This document shows, in pieces, positions 1-10,480 of a stretch of 11,574 nt of DNA. The stretch comes from Conidiobolus incongruus B7586 (taxonomy: Eukaryota > Entomophthoromycota > Entomophthoromycetes > Entomophthorales > Conidiobolaceae), in assembly GCA_000697335.1 (NCBI GenBank), contig JNEM01010853.1:1-11574 (forward strand). The letters are read 5' to 3'. The position numbers and the translations under genes are program-made. Positions within the stretch are counted from its first letter, which is position 1. Every line of letters begins with the position of its first letter. Below the pieces are notes generated by a model, which did not search any database, was not told the DNA's origin, and saw only the letters and a list, made by a program, of their open reading frames with translations.

Positions 1-1
1 A

Positions 2-1018
2 TTAAAACTTAGTATATCTACCTTTAACTTTTTTAACTTCTTTAAGTTTGTGGGGTATAGAATCAACTAACTTTTTATACTAAGAAGGGTTAATCTTATT
101 CTATACTTCTTGAATATATTCCTAAAGTTGATCTAAATTTTTTATTGGGGGGAAAGCTTTAATAACTTTTTTTAACTGATCCCAAAAGTGTTTAATTAGA
201 TTAAAGTTAAGAAATTGAGGAGGCTACTTTATAACTGTTATCTTGTTATTTTTAAGCTATTTGGTAGTAGAAGCTATAGTATAACAAAAAACATTTTCTT
301 ACTAGAAAATAACATTAGATTTATTTAACCTATATTATTCAATGGTTTTTTTCAATTCATTGTTTAGAATACTTTAGTATATTTCAGCATTAATTCCCCT
401 ATTAACTTTATAAAAATACTTTACACCTAAAAACAACATATATCCTTGAATAATAATTAACCCACTATTATACTTTTGGGTAAAATTAACATAATAGTTA
501 TAAAGTAGTTTTGTATCTTTTTTGAAGCATCTAGCTTTTTTATCAAATTTACTAAAGTATATTTTTGTTTCATTAGATTAAATAACCTTACTCTAATTAG
601 TTTCAATTCAACATTAGTAGCAACATTTAAACTCCCACCTAACTTTATAGTAGGATTTCTTTAGTTGGGGGTGTTTTTTCTTAAGGTGTAAGTGGTATCT
701 ATGCTAATGTAAAGCATATATAATAGTATCAATGCTAACTAATATTCTTGTATAGTTTTATAGTTCCTGTTATATTTCTACAATAGTACTACATTTACCT
801 ATACTAACTAACCTATAGATATACTTTTCATCATGTTTATTTATAATCTTAACACACTTAAGTTTAAGTTTAAATGTTTCTTTATTGTTATTCTTAATAA
901 CTTTAGCTATAATAAACTAGTTAACACTAGTAATTCTAACAATATCACAAGTTGATTTACCTTCTTTATAAAGTTAATTAATGTACAAGTAGATTTTTTT
1001 AGAGAGGGATTTAAGTAT
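2..1018 (-). pseudogene. Tc1-type DDE transposase, copy A, inactivated by stops
   Basis: This is the relic of a transposase of about 338 residues, a normal length for Tc1 enzymes, which bind the terminal repeats in the nucleus and cut and join DNA. Homology starts at the ATA codon 1016-1018, where copy C has ATG, and ends at the TAA rc(2-4) after the tail KGRYTKF. Residues 20-45 resemble the paired-like helix-turn-helix (LYKEGKSTCDIVRITSVN). Further on come NETKIYFSKFD, the block before NVFCYT, and FNLIKHFWDQLKK. The frame is kept over its whole length but carries many TAA/TAG codons in place of Gln or Trp. The first catalytic Asp position is AAT (572-574), the second is GAA (296-298), and the final Glu is AAA (191-193). 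It is certainly dead. Confidence 0.9.
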
Positions 1019-1130
1019 AATGATACTAATAAAAAAAATTTAGTATATCTGTAAAATATTATATAAAATAATAGCAAAGAGAGAAAAAAGATATGGTTAT
1101 ATATTATTAAATATATCCCTTTATCTCAAA

Positions 1131-1344
1131 AACTTGTAAATTTATAACTCACCTTGGTTAAATATTAAGGGTTAATATTTTTGCTAATAATTTATTAAAT
1201 ATATCTAAATATATTTATCAATTATTAAATAATATACCTTAATTATATATTATAGTTTTAAGTAATCTATTATATAAAATTGTTTTAGTTATTAATTAAA
1301 ATATATATATTTTTTATTTTATAACTTACTTTTGTAGGTTATTA
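1131..1344. repeat. Right terminal inverted repeat of copy A
   Basis: The segment starts with AACTTGTAAATTTATAACTC at 1131, which also occurs in C and, decayed, in B. It holds an inner motif TTATAACTCACCTTGG at 1142-1157 and an outer motif TTATAACTTACTTTTG at 1319-1334, 177 bp apart. The outer motif lies about 25 bp from the end. Together they look like two transposase-binding sites in an IR/DR end. The DNA between them is A+T-rich and poorly conserved. Confidence 0.75.
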
Positions 1345-2144
1345 TATAAGGAAGTATAATATTATTTTAGAAACATAACAGGAATTATAAAACTATATAT
1401 AAATATTAGTTAATATTAATACTATTTTATATATTTTATATTAACATAGATATTATTTATATCTTAAGAAAAAACACCTATAATTAAAGAAATCCTATTA
1501 TAAAACTAGATAGGAGTTTAAATATTGCTATTAATATTGAATTAAAATTAATTAAAATAAGGATATTTAGTTTAGTGAAATAAAAATAAACTTTAGTAAA
1601 TATAATAAAAAAGCTAGATGCTTCAAAAATAATATAAAACTACTTTGTAACTATTATTTTAATTTTACCCAAAAGTATAATAATAGGTTAATTATTGTTT
1701 GGGGATATATATTATCTTTAGGTATAAAGTATTTTTGTAAAATTAATAAGGGAATTAATATTAAAATATACTCAAATATTTTAAATAATGATTTAAAACA
1801 ACTATTGAATAATATAGGTCAAATAAATCTAATATTATTTTTTAGTAAAACAATACCTTTTGTTATATTATTACTTTTAATACCAAATAGCTTAAAAATA
1901 ACAAAATAATAGTTATGAAGTAGTTTTTTTAATCTTCTAACTTTAACCTAATTGAATATCTTTAAGATTAGTTAAAAAAAGCTATTAAAGCTTTTTTCTA
2001 ACAAAAAAATTAAATTAGCTTTAAAAATATATTAGAGAAGTATAAAATAAAATTAATCCTTTTTAATATAAGAAATTAATTAATTTTATACCCTATAAAC
2101 TTAAAAAAGTTAGAAAAGCTAAAGATAGATATATTAAGTTTTAA
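1345..2144 (+). pseudogene. Tc1-type DDE transposase, copy B, 5' part missing and many stops
   Basis: The sequence corresponds to about residues 72 to 338 of copy A's transposase. Recognisable blocks are FTQKYNNRLIIVWGY (the Tc1 block around a conserved Trp-Gly, 1694-1708), NTFCYI near 1852, KNNKIIV, and FNLIEYL just before the end. The last catalytic residue is still Glu (GAA at 1954-1956), whereas A and C have Lys, so B shows the ancestral state. The second catalytic Asp position is AAC (1849-1851). The distance between the second and third catalytic positions fits DD34E. The stop is TAA at 2142-2144 after the Lys-Phe of the tail. Numerous internal TAA/TAG codons are present. The 5' end is lost at the junction with copy A. 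Confidence 0.88.
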
Positions 2145-2156
2145 TTTTCTTTATCA

Positions 2157-2373
2157 CTAAAAACCTATAAATTTATAACTTATTTTAGGTAAAATTTAAA
2201 GGTTTATATTTTAACTAATTAATAACTAAATATCATCATTTAATGATATATATTATTTATTACTATAATAGATTTTAATTATTTAATTTAAGTTTACTTT
2301 ATTAAATATTAATTAAGTTATTAGTAAAAATATAAGTGTTTTTGATTTTATAACTTATTTTTATAAGTTAGTA
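2157..2373. repeat. Right terminal inverted repeat of copy B
   Basis: The inner motif TTATAACTTATTTTAG begins at 2173 and the outer motif TTATAACTTATTTTTA begins at 2348, 175 bp apart, matching the spacing in A and C. The repeat ends at 2373, next to TA. Intervening sequence is degenerate A+T-rich DNA. Confidence 0.72.
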
Positions 2374-2375
2374 TA

Positions 2376-2436
2376 TAATAAAATTTAAGATTTATTAATT
2401 ATAATTCATTTATTAAAAAATTTTAATTTATAGCTA
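2376..2436. other. Short spacer between copies B and C
   Basis: About 60 bp of A+T-rich DNA separates the TA after copy B from the TA before copy C. It matches neither element and is presumably remnant host DNA or an unrecognised older insertion. I see no motif in it. Confidence 0.5.
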
Positions 2437-2438
2437 TA

Positions 2439-2656
2439 TACTAGCTTATAAAAGTAAATTATAAAATTAAATATATATATATATTTTTATTAATATCTTA
2501 ATCAATACTAATTTAAATAAACTTATATTTAACTATATAATTAATATATATTTTTTATTTATAATATAATATATATAATTAATTTTAATTAATTATTAAT
2601 TGATATATTAATACTAAAAGTATACTTAAGATAAGTTATAAATTTATAAGTTTTAA
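2439..2656. repeat. Left terminal inverted repeat of copy C
   Basis: Read as the reverse complement, this segment gives AACTTATAAATTTATAACTT at its inner edge and TTATAATTTACTTTTATAAG near its outer edge. It matches the right repeat of C and the right ends of A and B. On the plus strand the inner TTATAACT unit lies at 2634-2641 and the outer one at 2457-2464, 177 bp apart. Confidence 0.78.
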
Positions 2657-2670
2657 TATTAATAGAAAAA

Positions 2671-3686
2671 TTAATATTTAATATATCTACCTTTTGCTTT
2701 TCTAACTTCTTTAAATTTATAAGATATAAAGTCAATTAGCTTCTTATATTAAATAAAACTAATATTATTCTAAGCTTCTTAAATATACTTTTAAAGTTAA
2801 TTTAAATTTTTTACTAGAGGGAAAACTTTAATTAATTTTTTTAATTGATCCTAAAAATATTTAATTAGGTTAAAATTAAAAGATTAAAGAGGTTATTTTA
2901 TAATAGTTATTTTGTTATTTTTAAGCTATTTAATAATAAAATTTATAGTATAACAAGGTGTATTATCTTGTTAAAAAATAATATTTGATTTTTTTAATCT
3001 AGACTACTTAATAGTTTTTTCAATTTATTATTTAAAATACTTTAGTATATCTCAGTATTAATTCCTTTATTAACCTTATAAAGATATCATATACCTAAAG
3101 ATAATATATATCCCTAAACTATAATTAACTCACTATTGTATTTTTAGGTTATAATAACATAATAGTTATAAAATAATTCTTTATCTTTTTTGAAACATTT
3201 AGTTTTTTTATTAAATCTATTAAAATATATTTTTGTTTCATTAAACTAAATAACTTTACTTTAGTTAATTTTAATTCAACTTTAGTGTTGACATTTAAAC
3301 TCTTATTTAACTTTATGGTAGGACTTTTTTAATTAAAGGTGTTTTTTCTTAAAGTGTAAATAGTATCTATTTTAATGTAAAGTACATATAATAGTATTAG
3401 TATTAACTAATATTCTTATATAGTTTTGTAATTTTTGTTATACTTTTACAGCAATATTACACTTACTTATATTAATTAACCTATAAATATACTTTTCATC
3501 ATGTTTATCTATAATTTTAATATACTTAAGTTTTAGTTTAGGTGTTTCTTTAGTATTATTCTTAATAACCCTAACTATAGTAAATTAGCTAACATTAATA
3601 ATTCCAGCAATCTCATAAGTTGATTTATATTTATTATAAAGTTAATTAATATGTAAATGAACTTTTTTAAAGAGAGATTTAAGCAT
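2671..3686 (-). pseudogene. Tc1-type DDE transposase, copy C, inactivated by stops
   Basis: This is the relic of a transposase of about 338 residues. ATG is still present at rc(3684-3686), followed by LKSLFKKVHLHIN, which corresponds to the start of copy A. It ends with KGRYIKY and TAA rc(2671-2673), a typical Tc1 tail. The helix-turn-helix part reads KSTYEIAGIINVS. The second catalytic block is well preserved as QDNTPCYT (near 2947-2970), so its Asp remains. The first catalytic Asp position is Asn, and the third is Lys (AAA at rc 2860-2862), 34 residues after the second Asp. Length is one base short of a multiple of three, so at least one small indel is present besides many TAA/TAG stops. 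Confidence 0.9.
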
Positions 3687-3787
3687 TATAATATTAATTT
3701 TAAAATATTAACTTAATAGTTTTATAATATATATAATACAACAAAAGAAAAAAATATATATATAAGTTTTCTTATTTATACCCCTTT

Positions 3788-4007
3788 AACTTATAAACTT
3801 ATAAATTTATAACTCACCTTGGTTAAATTTTAGGTTTTGATATAATAACCAATAGCTAATGTGATATAATCAAATATAGTTAGTTATAATCAATTAATAT
3901 AGGTAAATTATATATTTTAATTTAAATTTATTTAATTAGGAATTATTTAAGATATAAGTAAATATTTAAGTAATTTTAATTTTATGACTTATTTTTGCAA
4001 GCTAGTG
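3788..4007. repeat. Right terminal inverted repeat of copy C
   Basis: The inner motif TTATAACTCACCTTGG begins at 3807 and the outer motif TTATGACTTATTTTTGC begins at 3982, 175 bp apart. The segment pairs in inverted orientation with 2439-2656. The two motifs also resemble each other apart from mostly C/T and A/G differences, which suggests two binding sites for one transposase DNA-binding domain. Confidence 0.78.
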
Positions 4008-4009
4008 TA

Positions 4010-5108
4010 TATATATATATATATAACTTATATAATTAATATTAAATTAACTTGAAAACTTTTTAGCTAAAATAATAAAATATCTTTTAATATATTTTTT
4101 GATTTCATTAATAATTAAAAGAAAAATTATTAAAATTGGATTTTTAGGTTTTGATAATACTTGAATAGTTTTTTTTTTAATTCAAAAATAATATACTAAA
4201 TGATAAAATATAAATTTAAATATTATTTAATTATTAAAAGTTACTTATAAATTTTAAATAATCTGAAAAATTAATGGCTAAATTTATAATTATTATAATA
4301 TAAAACTTATAATAATCATTATTAAATTTAAATATTATTAAATTAAATAATAAATTTTAAATAAATAATTATTTTAATTAAAAAAAACTATTATATATAT
4401 ATGAATATATATATATAATCTAGATTTATTTACTCTTTTAATTATATTGTAAATATATTATTTATTTAAAATTAATGATATATTAGAAAAATCAAAAATT
4501 AAAAAATTTTTTATTTTTTTGACTTTATATATTTAGATATAATATAAATTGATCAATATAGAATATATTATATTTTATTAAATATATATTTATTTGTTAA
4601 TAATATTAGTTATAAAATTAAAGCTATTTATCATTTTTACTATAACTTAATTTATGTTTAACTATTTCAAATTATATTAGTTTATATTTTGAAAATATAA
4701 AATAAGACTTTTAATCTTATTTTTAATTTTTTATATTGATTTCTCTGATAAACTCATACTAAATATATAATATTTATTATTTTATAATTATTATTATAAA
4801 TTAATATTGATATTGGTAATATAACTTTTGTTATTCAACTTTAATTTTTAAAAATTCAATTATATATACTAATTAATAAGTCTTTTTATATTATTCAATA
4901 TTCTTATATTAACTAAATATCAAATAAATTTTAAAACTTTTATTCTATTTATTATATATAATACTTTATATTATCCCAAGGATTATATTTAAATATCTAA
5001 TTAACATATATTTTTAATATAATAAAAATATTTTAATTGATAATTTTAAATTATACTAAACTATATTTAACTAATTATTATTATTAATTAGTAATATTTA
5101 TATTTAAT
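4010..5108. other. A+T-rich stretch with no recognisable gene
   Basis: This stretch of about 1.1 kb consists of short A/T runs with very few G or C. It begins with a (TA)n tract (4008-4022) beside copy C. I see no coding pattern, RNA gene or convincing repeat unit. At 4135-4165 a piece reading GGATTTTTAGGTTTTGATAA resembles DNA just inside the right repeat of copy C (3820-3845) and may be a scrap of another copy. The missing left end of copy D may also lie in the last 200-250 bp but cannot be delimited. Confidence 0.6.
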
Positions 5109-5136
5109 TAAAGTTAAAAAATTTATATTTAATTTA

Positions 5137-5558
5137 TTAACCATTTGTTTTTTAATATTTTAATTTATAAGTTAAAGAATTGATTAGATTATAATATTAA
5201 GAAATTAATTATTTTTTAAACTTTGTAAAATAATTTTAAAATACTATTTATATTTTTAGCTAAAAAGAAGTTTTAATTAATTGAAATAATTAACCTTAAA
5301 ATTATTTAATTATATTAAGAGTATAAATTTAAAAAAGTTATTAAATAATTGCTATAACTTTATTTTTAAGCTATCTAATAATAAAAACTATGATATAATA
5401 AAAAATTAATTTTTAATAATAGAATAATAAATACAAAACCTATATTTTTTTGTTAAAATATTAATATAATATTCATCTTATTTTAATATTAATTTTTTAT
5501 AAATAAAATAAAGATATTCTAAATTAAAAATTAATAAATAATTTTAATTTATAAATAC
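5137..5558 (-). pseudogene. Transposase relic of copy D, C-terminal half
   Basis: This corresponds to about the C-terminal 150 residues of the Tc1 transposase, on the minus strand. Nucleotide similarity to A and C is clear, but hardly any protein motif survives; nearly every G and C has been lost and stops are dense. The relic is interrupted by the retrotransposon. It is recognisable only by comparison with its sister copies. Confidence 0.62.
5554..5558. repeat. Target-site duplication, left copy (AATAC)
   Basis: AATAC lies directly before the 5' LTR, and the same five bases lie directly after the 3' LTR at 11269-11273. Five bases is the usual length for Ty3/gypsy integrases. The match confirms both outer boundaries of the element. 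Confidence 0.85.
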
Positions 5559-5957
5559 TGTTAAGAGACTAGTTCTCTAAATTCTTATATATACTTTCAT
5601 ATAATCCAATTAACTATAAATTATATGATTAATTTATACTTATATAGTTAAATTAATTGTTTTAAATAGCATTGAATTATCTAATAACTTAGGTTCTTCT
5701 TTTTCCTCTCAATTCTTACTATTTTTTACTTTTATACTATTTCTAAGATTGAGACTATATTATATTAATATTATAGGATATTAGCATTACCTAGTATAAA
5801 TCTTAATATATCAGTGATTTATCTTAGTTTGAAGCTTAATTAAACTTTGTTTACACTTGTACACTATAGTTACATTATATTACCACATTTTGTGCACACT
5901 ATTTTTATATTAAGTTTTCCTTTATATTATATTAGTTTAACTACTATTACACTTATA
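5559..5957 (+). repeat. 5' LTR
   Basis: This repeat of about 399 bp starts TGTTAAGAGACTAG and matches 10871-11268 along its whole length. LTRs carry the element's promoter and polyadenylation signals, but none can be assigned with confidence in this A+T-rich sequence. Confidence 0.93.
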
Positions 5958-5975
5958 TAGTAGTAACAGCAAAAC
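5958..5975 (+). promoter_or_regulatory. Expected position of the primer-binding site
   Basis: The bases directly after the 5' LTR (TAGTAGTAACAGC) occupy the place where a tRNA primer anneals in LTR retrotransposons. The site is too mutated to name the tRNA. The call rests on position only. Confidence 0.4.
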
Positions 5976-6149
5976 TATTAAAAACTTATTAGAAATTAAT
6001 AACTATTTATATTAAACTTAATTATTACTATTTTAAATTTTATCTATAATTTATTTTATTCAAATTTAATATTATATATTATAATACCATTAAAAAAAGA
6101 TACCTTTATTTTATTTTAATAATAATAACAACTTAATTAATAAGTGAAT

Positions 6150-7060
6150 CTAAGACTTTAATCTTTAAAAACTTATTACCCTTTAAGAAACTTATATTAA
6201 ACAACTTTTGATTAAAAAAACATGTCTCAAAAAGTTTAAATCTAATAAACAAGTTACTTCATTATAATTAATATATTAAACTACCTCTTTAGTATCTTTA
6301 AAAATAAATTAACTACTTATAATAATTTTAAAAACCTCTACAAGTTTGAAAACTATCTTAAAAATATAAAGAATTACTTTGATTTAATTTTAGATAAAGA
6401 TTTAAAAAATATCTTTTAATTAACTACTTTTTTTTTGAAAAAATTTGTTTATATTTAATAGTTAACTTATTATAAACTTAATCCTAAAGAATCTTTAAGA
6501 GGATAACCTACTACAAAAATATAAACTTTTAAACAATTAGAAAAAACCTTTAAAGAGAGGTATTACCTAAAAAATTAAATTTAATTCATAAGAGAAAAGT
6601 TTTCCTAACTTAAATAAAAAACTTCTACAAAATAATTAATTGAGAAATTTAATAAAATATCTTTAAACATATTAAATATCACTAAAAAAGAATAAATCCA
6701 CAAACTATTATAATGCTTTAACTTTTAAGTGAAGCTTTAGTTAGTTAGTAGGGAATACTTTGATAATATGTTTTTTTTTGACATTTATAATATAACAATT
6801 ATAATCAATAATATCCTTTACTCTATAATTAAATCTTCCCACCTTAAAAATTAATCTTTTAAATTTTACTTTAACCCACCTAAATTTCAAATAATAGATA
6901 TTTCTACTTTAAAGCTTTATAAGAAAACCTTTAGTAAAAAAGTTAAAACTTACTTAAAAATAAACAAAGGTTGCTATTACTGTTAAAAGACTTAAGTTAA
7001 TTATAGAGTTAATAAATACCTTTTAAGAAAGCAACATCTGTTTAATTTTTAATAATCTTA
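6150..7060 (+). pseudogene. gag region of the fossil retrotransposon
   Basis: This segment lies between the 5' LTR and the protease trace, where the capsid/nucleocapsid gene is expected. Near its end (about 6966-7015) a closely spaced Cys pair followed by Lys/Thr-rich sequence looks like a decayed CCHC zinc knuckle, the RNA-binding part of nucleocapsid. The rest is identified by position and by general composition. It is heavily broken, and its borders are approximate. Confidence 0.6.
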
Positions 7061-7259
7061 ACTTACCAACTATAAATTAAACCTGAATAATATTAATATA
7101 ACTTTAGAATCATCTTTTTTATAATTAGTTAGTAGATTCTAATCTAATCTACAAAAATTCTAATAGACTACTGATTTTACAAATTAAACTATGTATACTA
7201 AAGAAATCTAACTAATTAAACTATTAGAAACTAGAAATATTCTAGTAACTAATTTACCT

Positions 7260-7440
7260 TGTGATTTTTTACCTTTAACTATTAACTTATTGTTTATATT
7301 AATTAATTTTTTTATAAACACACCTATTAGTATTTTAATTAATTCTAGTTGTTTTAATTAAATTATCTTTTTTTTTATTGTTATAAAGTAATCTTTACCT
7401 ACTTAAAAAAGTAATTTGATAATTAAATATATTAACAACT
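7260..7440 (+). pseudogene. Retropepsin-like protease trace of the fossil retrotransposon
   Basis: A short hydrophobic stretch followed by an active-site-like segment (about 7325-7375) lies between gag and reverse transcriptase, as expected for the aspartic protease of Ty3/gypsy elements. It is broken and recognisable mainly by position. Confidence 0.45.
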
Positions 7441-7979
7441 TAATAGAATAAGCATCTGGTAATATATTTAGATATTTATCATTACCCCCTAATTACTCTT
7501 AATATATTAAATTCCTAGTTAACAACATTAGTTATAATTTTATACTAGGTTAAAATTAGTTTAAATATCACAGTTTTATATCTATGAATATTACTTTAAA
7601 AACCTACAAATTTAATTTTTTCACATTCTAAAAAAAATTAGAGGAATTAATCTCAAAAAACTTACATTACCTTACTATAAATTATTAAATATTATACCTA
7701 ACACTAACTCTATAATTGTGGTAAATAATTCTATTATTATAAGTAAAAACCAATGTAAAAAACTAATTAAAAACCTTAATAATTTATAAAGATATATATT
7801 TATTTATTACTCATCAATTAATATTTTATTTATTAATTTTAATAAAGTTATATCTAATAACCACTTCCTATATAATATAATAAGTTAATTTGCTAATGTT
7901 TTTGAATTTATAGATAAATTATCTTTTAAATATAATATTAAGCATAAAATTAAACTACTCCCTAGTATACAATTATATT

Positions 7980-9250
7980 TAAAGTTTACTTACTATTTAT
8001 CTCTTGAATAATATTAAACTTTAAAAGAAGAAATCTAAAAACTACTTAAAAATAAGTATATTAAACTTTTTTCTTTACTATAAAGATTTTTAATCTTCTT
8101 TATAAAAAAAACTGATGGTAGTTAAAAATTATATATTAATAATTATATTTTAAACTCTAAAACTATTAAAGATAAAACTCTATTATTAAACTTATATAAT
8201 ATTAAAGATAAACTACTTAAATCAACTATATTTACTAAATTAGATGTTAAGAATAAATATTATAATATTAAAGTTGAAGAAAATTCTATCCCTTTAACTA
8301 TTTTCAACACCCTTTTAAGTTACTATAAATTTACTATTATAAACTTTAAATTGTGTAATCTTTTTATAACTTTTACTTAATTTATTAATTCCCTTTTCAA
8401 CTTTGTTTTTAATAACTTTGTTATTATATACTTTAATAATATCTTAATCTATTTAAAAACTAAAGAAAAATATATTTAATATATTAATTAAATTTTACAA
8501 ATTATTCAAGAATATAAATTATTTTTAAAATTATTAAAATATATCTTTAGTACCTTTTCTATTTTTTCCTATAGTTATATTGTTTCCATTTAAAGAATTA
8601 ATATTAATCTAACTAAACTTAATGGTGTTAAAACTTTTATTATACTTATAAACAAAGATTAACTTATGTTTATATTTAGATTATTAAATTACTTTAAAGA
8701 TTTCATTGATTTTTTTATTAAACTTGTTATTCCTCTTATTAATCTCTTAAAGAAAAACTCTTTTTTTAAATAAACCCCACTATATACTTTCTACATAAAT
8801 ACTTTAATTTTCTATATTACCAATGTTTTTGCTTTATTTATCTTTAATCTAAAACTACCTACTATTATTTTTACTAACTCTAGTTTTTTTACAATTAGTA
8901 GATAATTAACCTAGTTTGAATTTAATTTATATTTTACCTTATAGCTATAAGATAAAATAATGAATAAAGGAGAATAAGTTAAGTTTAACTTGATAAATGT
9001 TACCTTAAAACTAATAACATTCTAGTTAAAAAAAATAAAACCAGTTGAATTAAAATACCTAGTTTATTAATAAAAACTCTTTGCTTTAGTAGAAATAATT
9101 AAAAATCACTTATATTTCTTATCTTGCAATTTTTTTTAATACTTATAAATTATAAATTACTTATTTGCTTAAATACTTAAAAGCATTTATTAACAAAATA
9201 AGTTAAATAGATTAAAATTATCCAAGCTTATTTTTTCTTTATTTAATATC
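7980..9250 (+). pseudogene. Reverse transcriptase and RNase H region of the fossil retrotransposon
   Basis: This is the clearest coding trace in the element. Around 8230-8390 a segment beginning TKLDVKNKYYNIK matches the Ty3/gypsy reverse transcriptase finger/palm region. The catalytic YxDD-type region follows at about 8418-8445. RNase H-like sequence begins near 8865 and continues to roughly 9250. The region is broken many times and makes no protein. Confidence 0.85.
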
Positions 9251-9539
9251 TTTTAGGTTAATAAAACTATATTGTAAATATTTTGTTAAGAAATTTTACA
9301 TACTTATCTTTTTATTTTAATTATAAAAACCTAGCAAATATTAACTTAATAATTATTATTGAAGGAAATAAAAAATTTATTAAACTATTTTAAGAAACAC
9401 TACTAAATAATAATTTCTTTATTTTAATTAAAAAAGAACTCTTTAAACTATTAGAAAACTAATTAAAATATGTTAAAAGATCTAAAATAATCAATAACTT
9501 ACTATATTATAATAATTATTTATATATTCCTAATATTCC

Positions 9540-10480
9540 CAAGATTTAGCAAACAATATTTGATGAATGCTATAATTTACTTGTTAGAGGACATTAAAAC
9601 TAGTTAAAGATTGTTGAGAGAATTAAAATAAAGTATTACTAGCTTTCCCTAGTTAAATTAGTTTAGAAATACACTAATACTTATGATATATGCTAAAGAA
9701 CTAAATATAATACTTAACTAAAATATAGTAAACTTATTCCTTTATAAGTCCCTAATAAAATTTAACAACAAATCTAATTTGATTTCATAAAAATTCTTAA
9801 ATCAACAAATAATTATAATAACTTACTAATTGTAATTGATTTATTTTTTAAATATTTTTATTTTATTCCTTGTTTTAAAACTTCTATAGTTAAAGATATT
9901 GCATAATTGTTATTCTCTAATATTTTTACCTATTATAGAATTCTACAAACTATTATATCTGATAAAGATATACAATTCAACTCTTAATTCTAGAAGTTAT
10001 TATTTTTTTCTTTTAAAATTAACCTAGTTATGTCTACTATTAATTATCACTAAACCAATAAACTTATTAAAAAAACTATTAAAACCTTAAAGTAAATAAT
10101 TAGAGCCTATATTAATATTAATCAGTTAAATTAAAATATCTATATCTACCAACTTTAATATTTATTTAACATCTTTATTAATAAATTAATAGGTTTTAGC
10201 TTTTATTTTATTAATTATAATAAACATCCTAACTTAATAATTATTCTAAAACTTTAAATCAGCTTATCTTTAAATATTGTTGAATTTTAATCTAATATCA
10301 AATATATTAATTTCCTTATTAAATTTAACTTAGAAGAAAATTAAAGGATCATAGAATAACAATACTTAAAGTTATTTAGATACCCTCTTAAATATAAAAT
10401 TAGCATGTTTGTATATTTAGAACAATTTACCCTTAAACCTACCCTAATTAAATCTAGCTTAAATCCTAAATACTTACTAT
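9540..10480 (+). pseudogene. Integrase region of the fossil retrotransposon
   Basis: An N-terminal zinc-binding (HHCC-type) trace at about 9565-9710 precedes the catalytic core. The core's first strand is still readable around 9780-9850 (NNLLIVIDLF). Weaker similarity runs on to about 10260 and possibly 10480. Integrase placed after RNase H is diagnostic of Ty3/gypsy. The region is thoroughly broken. Confidence 0.8.

Larger units (their letters stand above)
1..1344 (-). mobile_element. Tc1/mariner DNA transposon, copy A (left end outside window)
   Basis: This cut-and-paste DNA transposon is recognised by its degenerate DD34E transposase (2-1018) and a right terminal inverted repeat at about 1131-1344. 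By comparison with the complete copy C, about 235 bp of its left end lies before position 1. The right end closes with GGTTATTA followed by the target TA at 1345-1346. It is the least decayed copy and keeps more G and C than B, C or D. Directly after its right end the sequence continues as the transposase of copy B, so A looks nested inside B. Class and right boundary are well supported; the family name within Tc1/mariner is not assigned. Confidence 0.9.
1345..2373 (+). mobile_element. Tc1/mariner DNA transposon, copy B (3' part)
   Basis: This is a second copy of the same family in the opposite orientation to A. It contains the last three quarters of the transposase and a full right terminal inverted repeat, ending AAGTTAGTA before TA at 2374-2375. 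Its homology begins exactly at the TA that bounds A, at the point matching position 803 in A. It therefore looks like an older element split by A's insertion rather than one truncated at random. The missing first 72 or so codons and left inverted repeat should lie upstream of the window. It is more decayed than A. Confidence 0.85.
2439..4007 (-). mobile_element. Complete Tc1/mariner DNA transposon, copy C
   Basis: This is the only copy with both ends in the window, about 1,569 bp. The left end starts TACTAGCTTATAAAAG at 2439 and the right end finishes TTGCAAGCTAGTG at 4007; these are inverted copies of each other. Each is flanked by TA (2437-2438 and 4008-4009), the target duplication of Tc1/mariner elements, although the surrounding TATATA makes the exact base ambiguous. 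Terminal inverted repeats of about 220 bp enclose one transposase relic on the minus strand. There is no sign of a further gene or of cargo. It serves as the reference for interpreting A, B and D. Confidence 0.9.
5109..5558 (-). mobile_element. Tc1/mariner DNA transposon, copy D, left segment
   Basis: This is the most decayed copy. From about 5137 the sequence runs collinearly with copy C from its transposase end (about 2685) to about 3130. Shared landmarks are AATTTATAAGTTAAAG near 5164 (C near 2715), TTATTTTTAAGCTATCTAAT near 5360 and TAATATTAATTTTTTATAAA near 5486. At 5109-5130 a trace of the inner terminal motif appears. The outer end cannot be placed. Homology stops at 5558, where the LTR retrotransposon begins, and resumes after it. 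Assignment rests on visual alignment. Confidence 0.7.

Noticed and set aside
4008-4022. (TA)n microsatellite as an independent feature
   Set aside because: It is short and coincides with the TA target site at the right end of copy C. Simple A/T runs like it occur throughout the window.
4860-4895. Left outer end of copy D at a TATATACTAATTAATAAG-like sequence
   Set aside because: It resembles the start of copy C (2435-2455) but lies about 40 bp too far out compared with C, and such A/T strings are common here.
4010-5108. Host gene or replication origin in the A+T-rich stretch
   Set aside because: No coding pattern, codon bias or conserved motif is visible. A+T richness alone is not evidence of an origin here because the whole window is A+T-rich.
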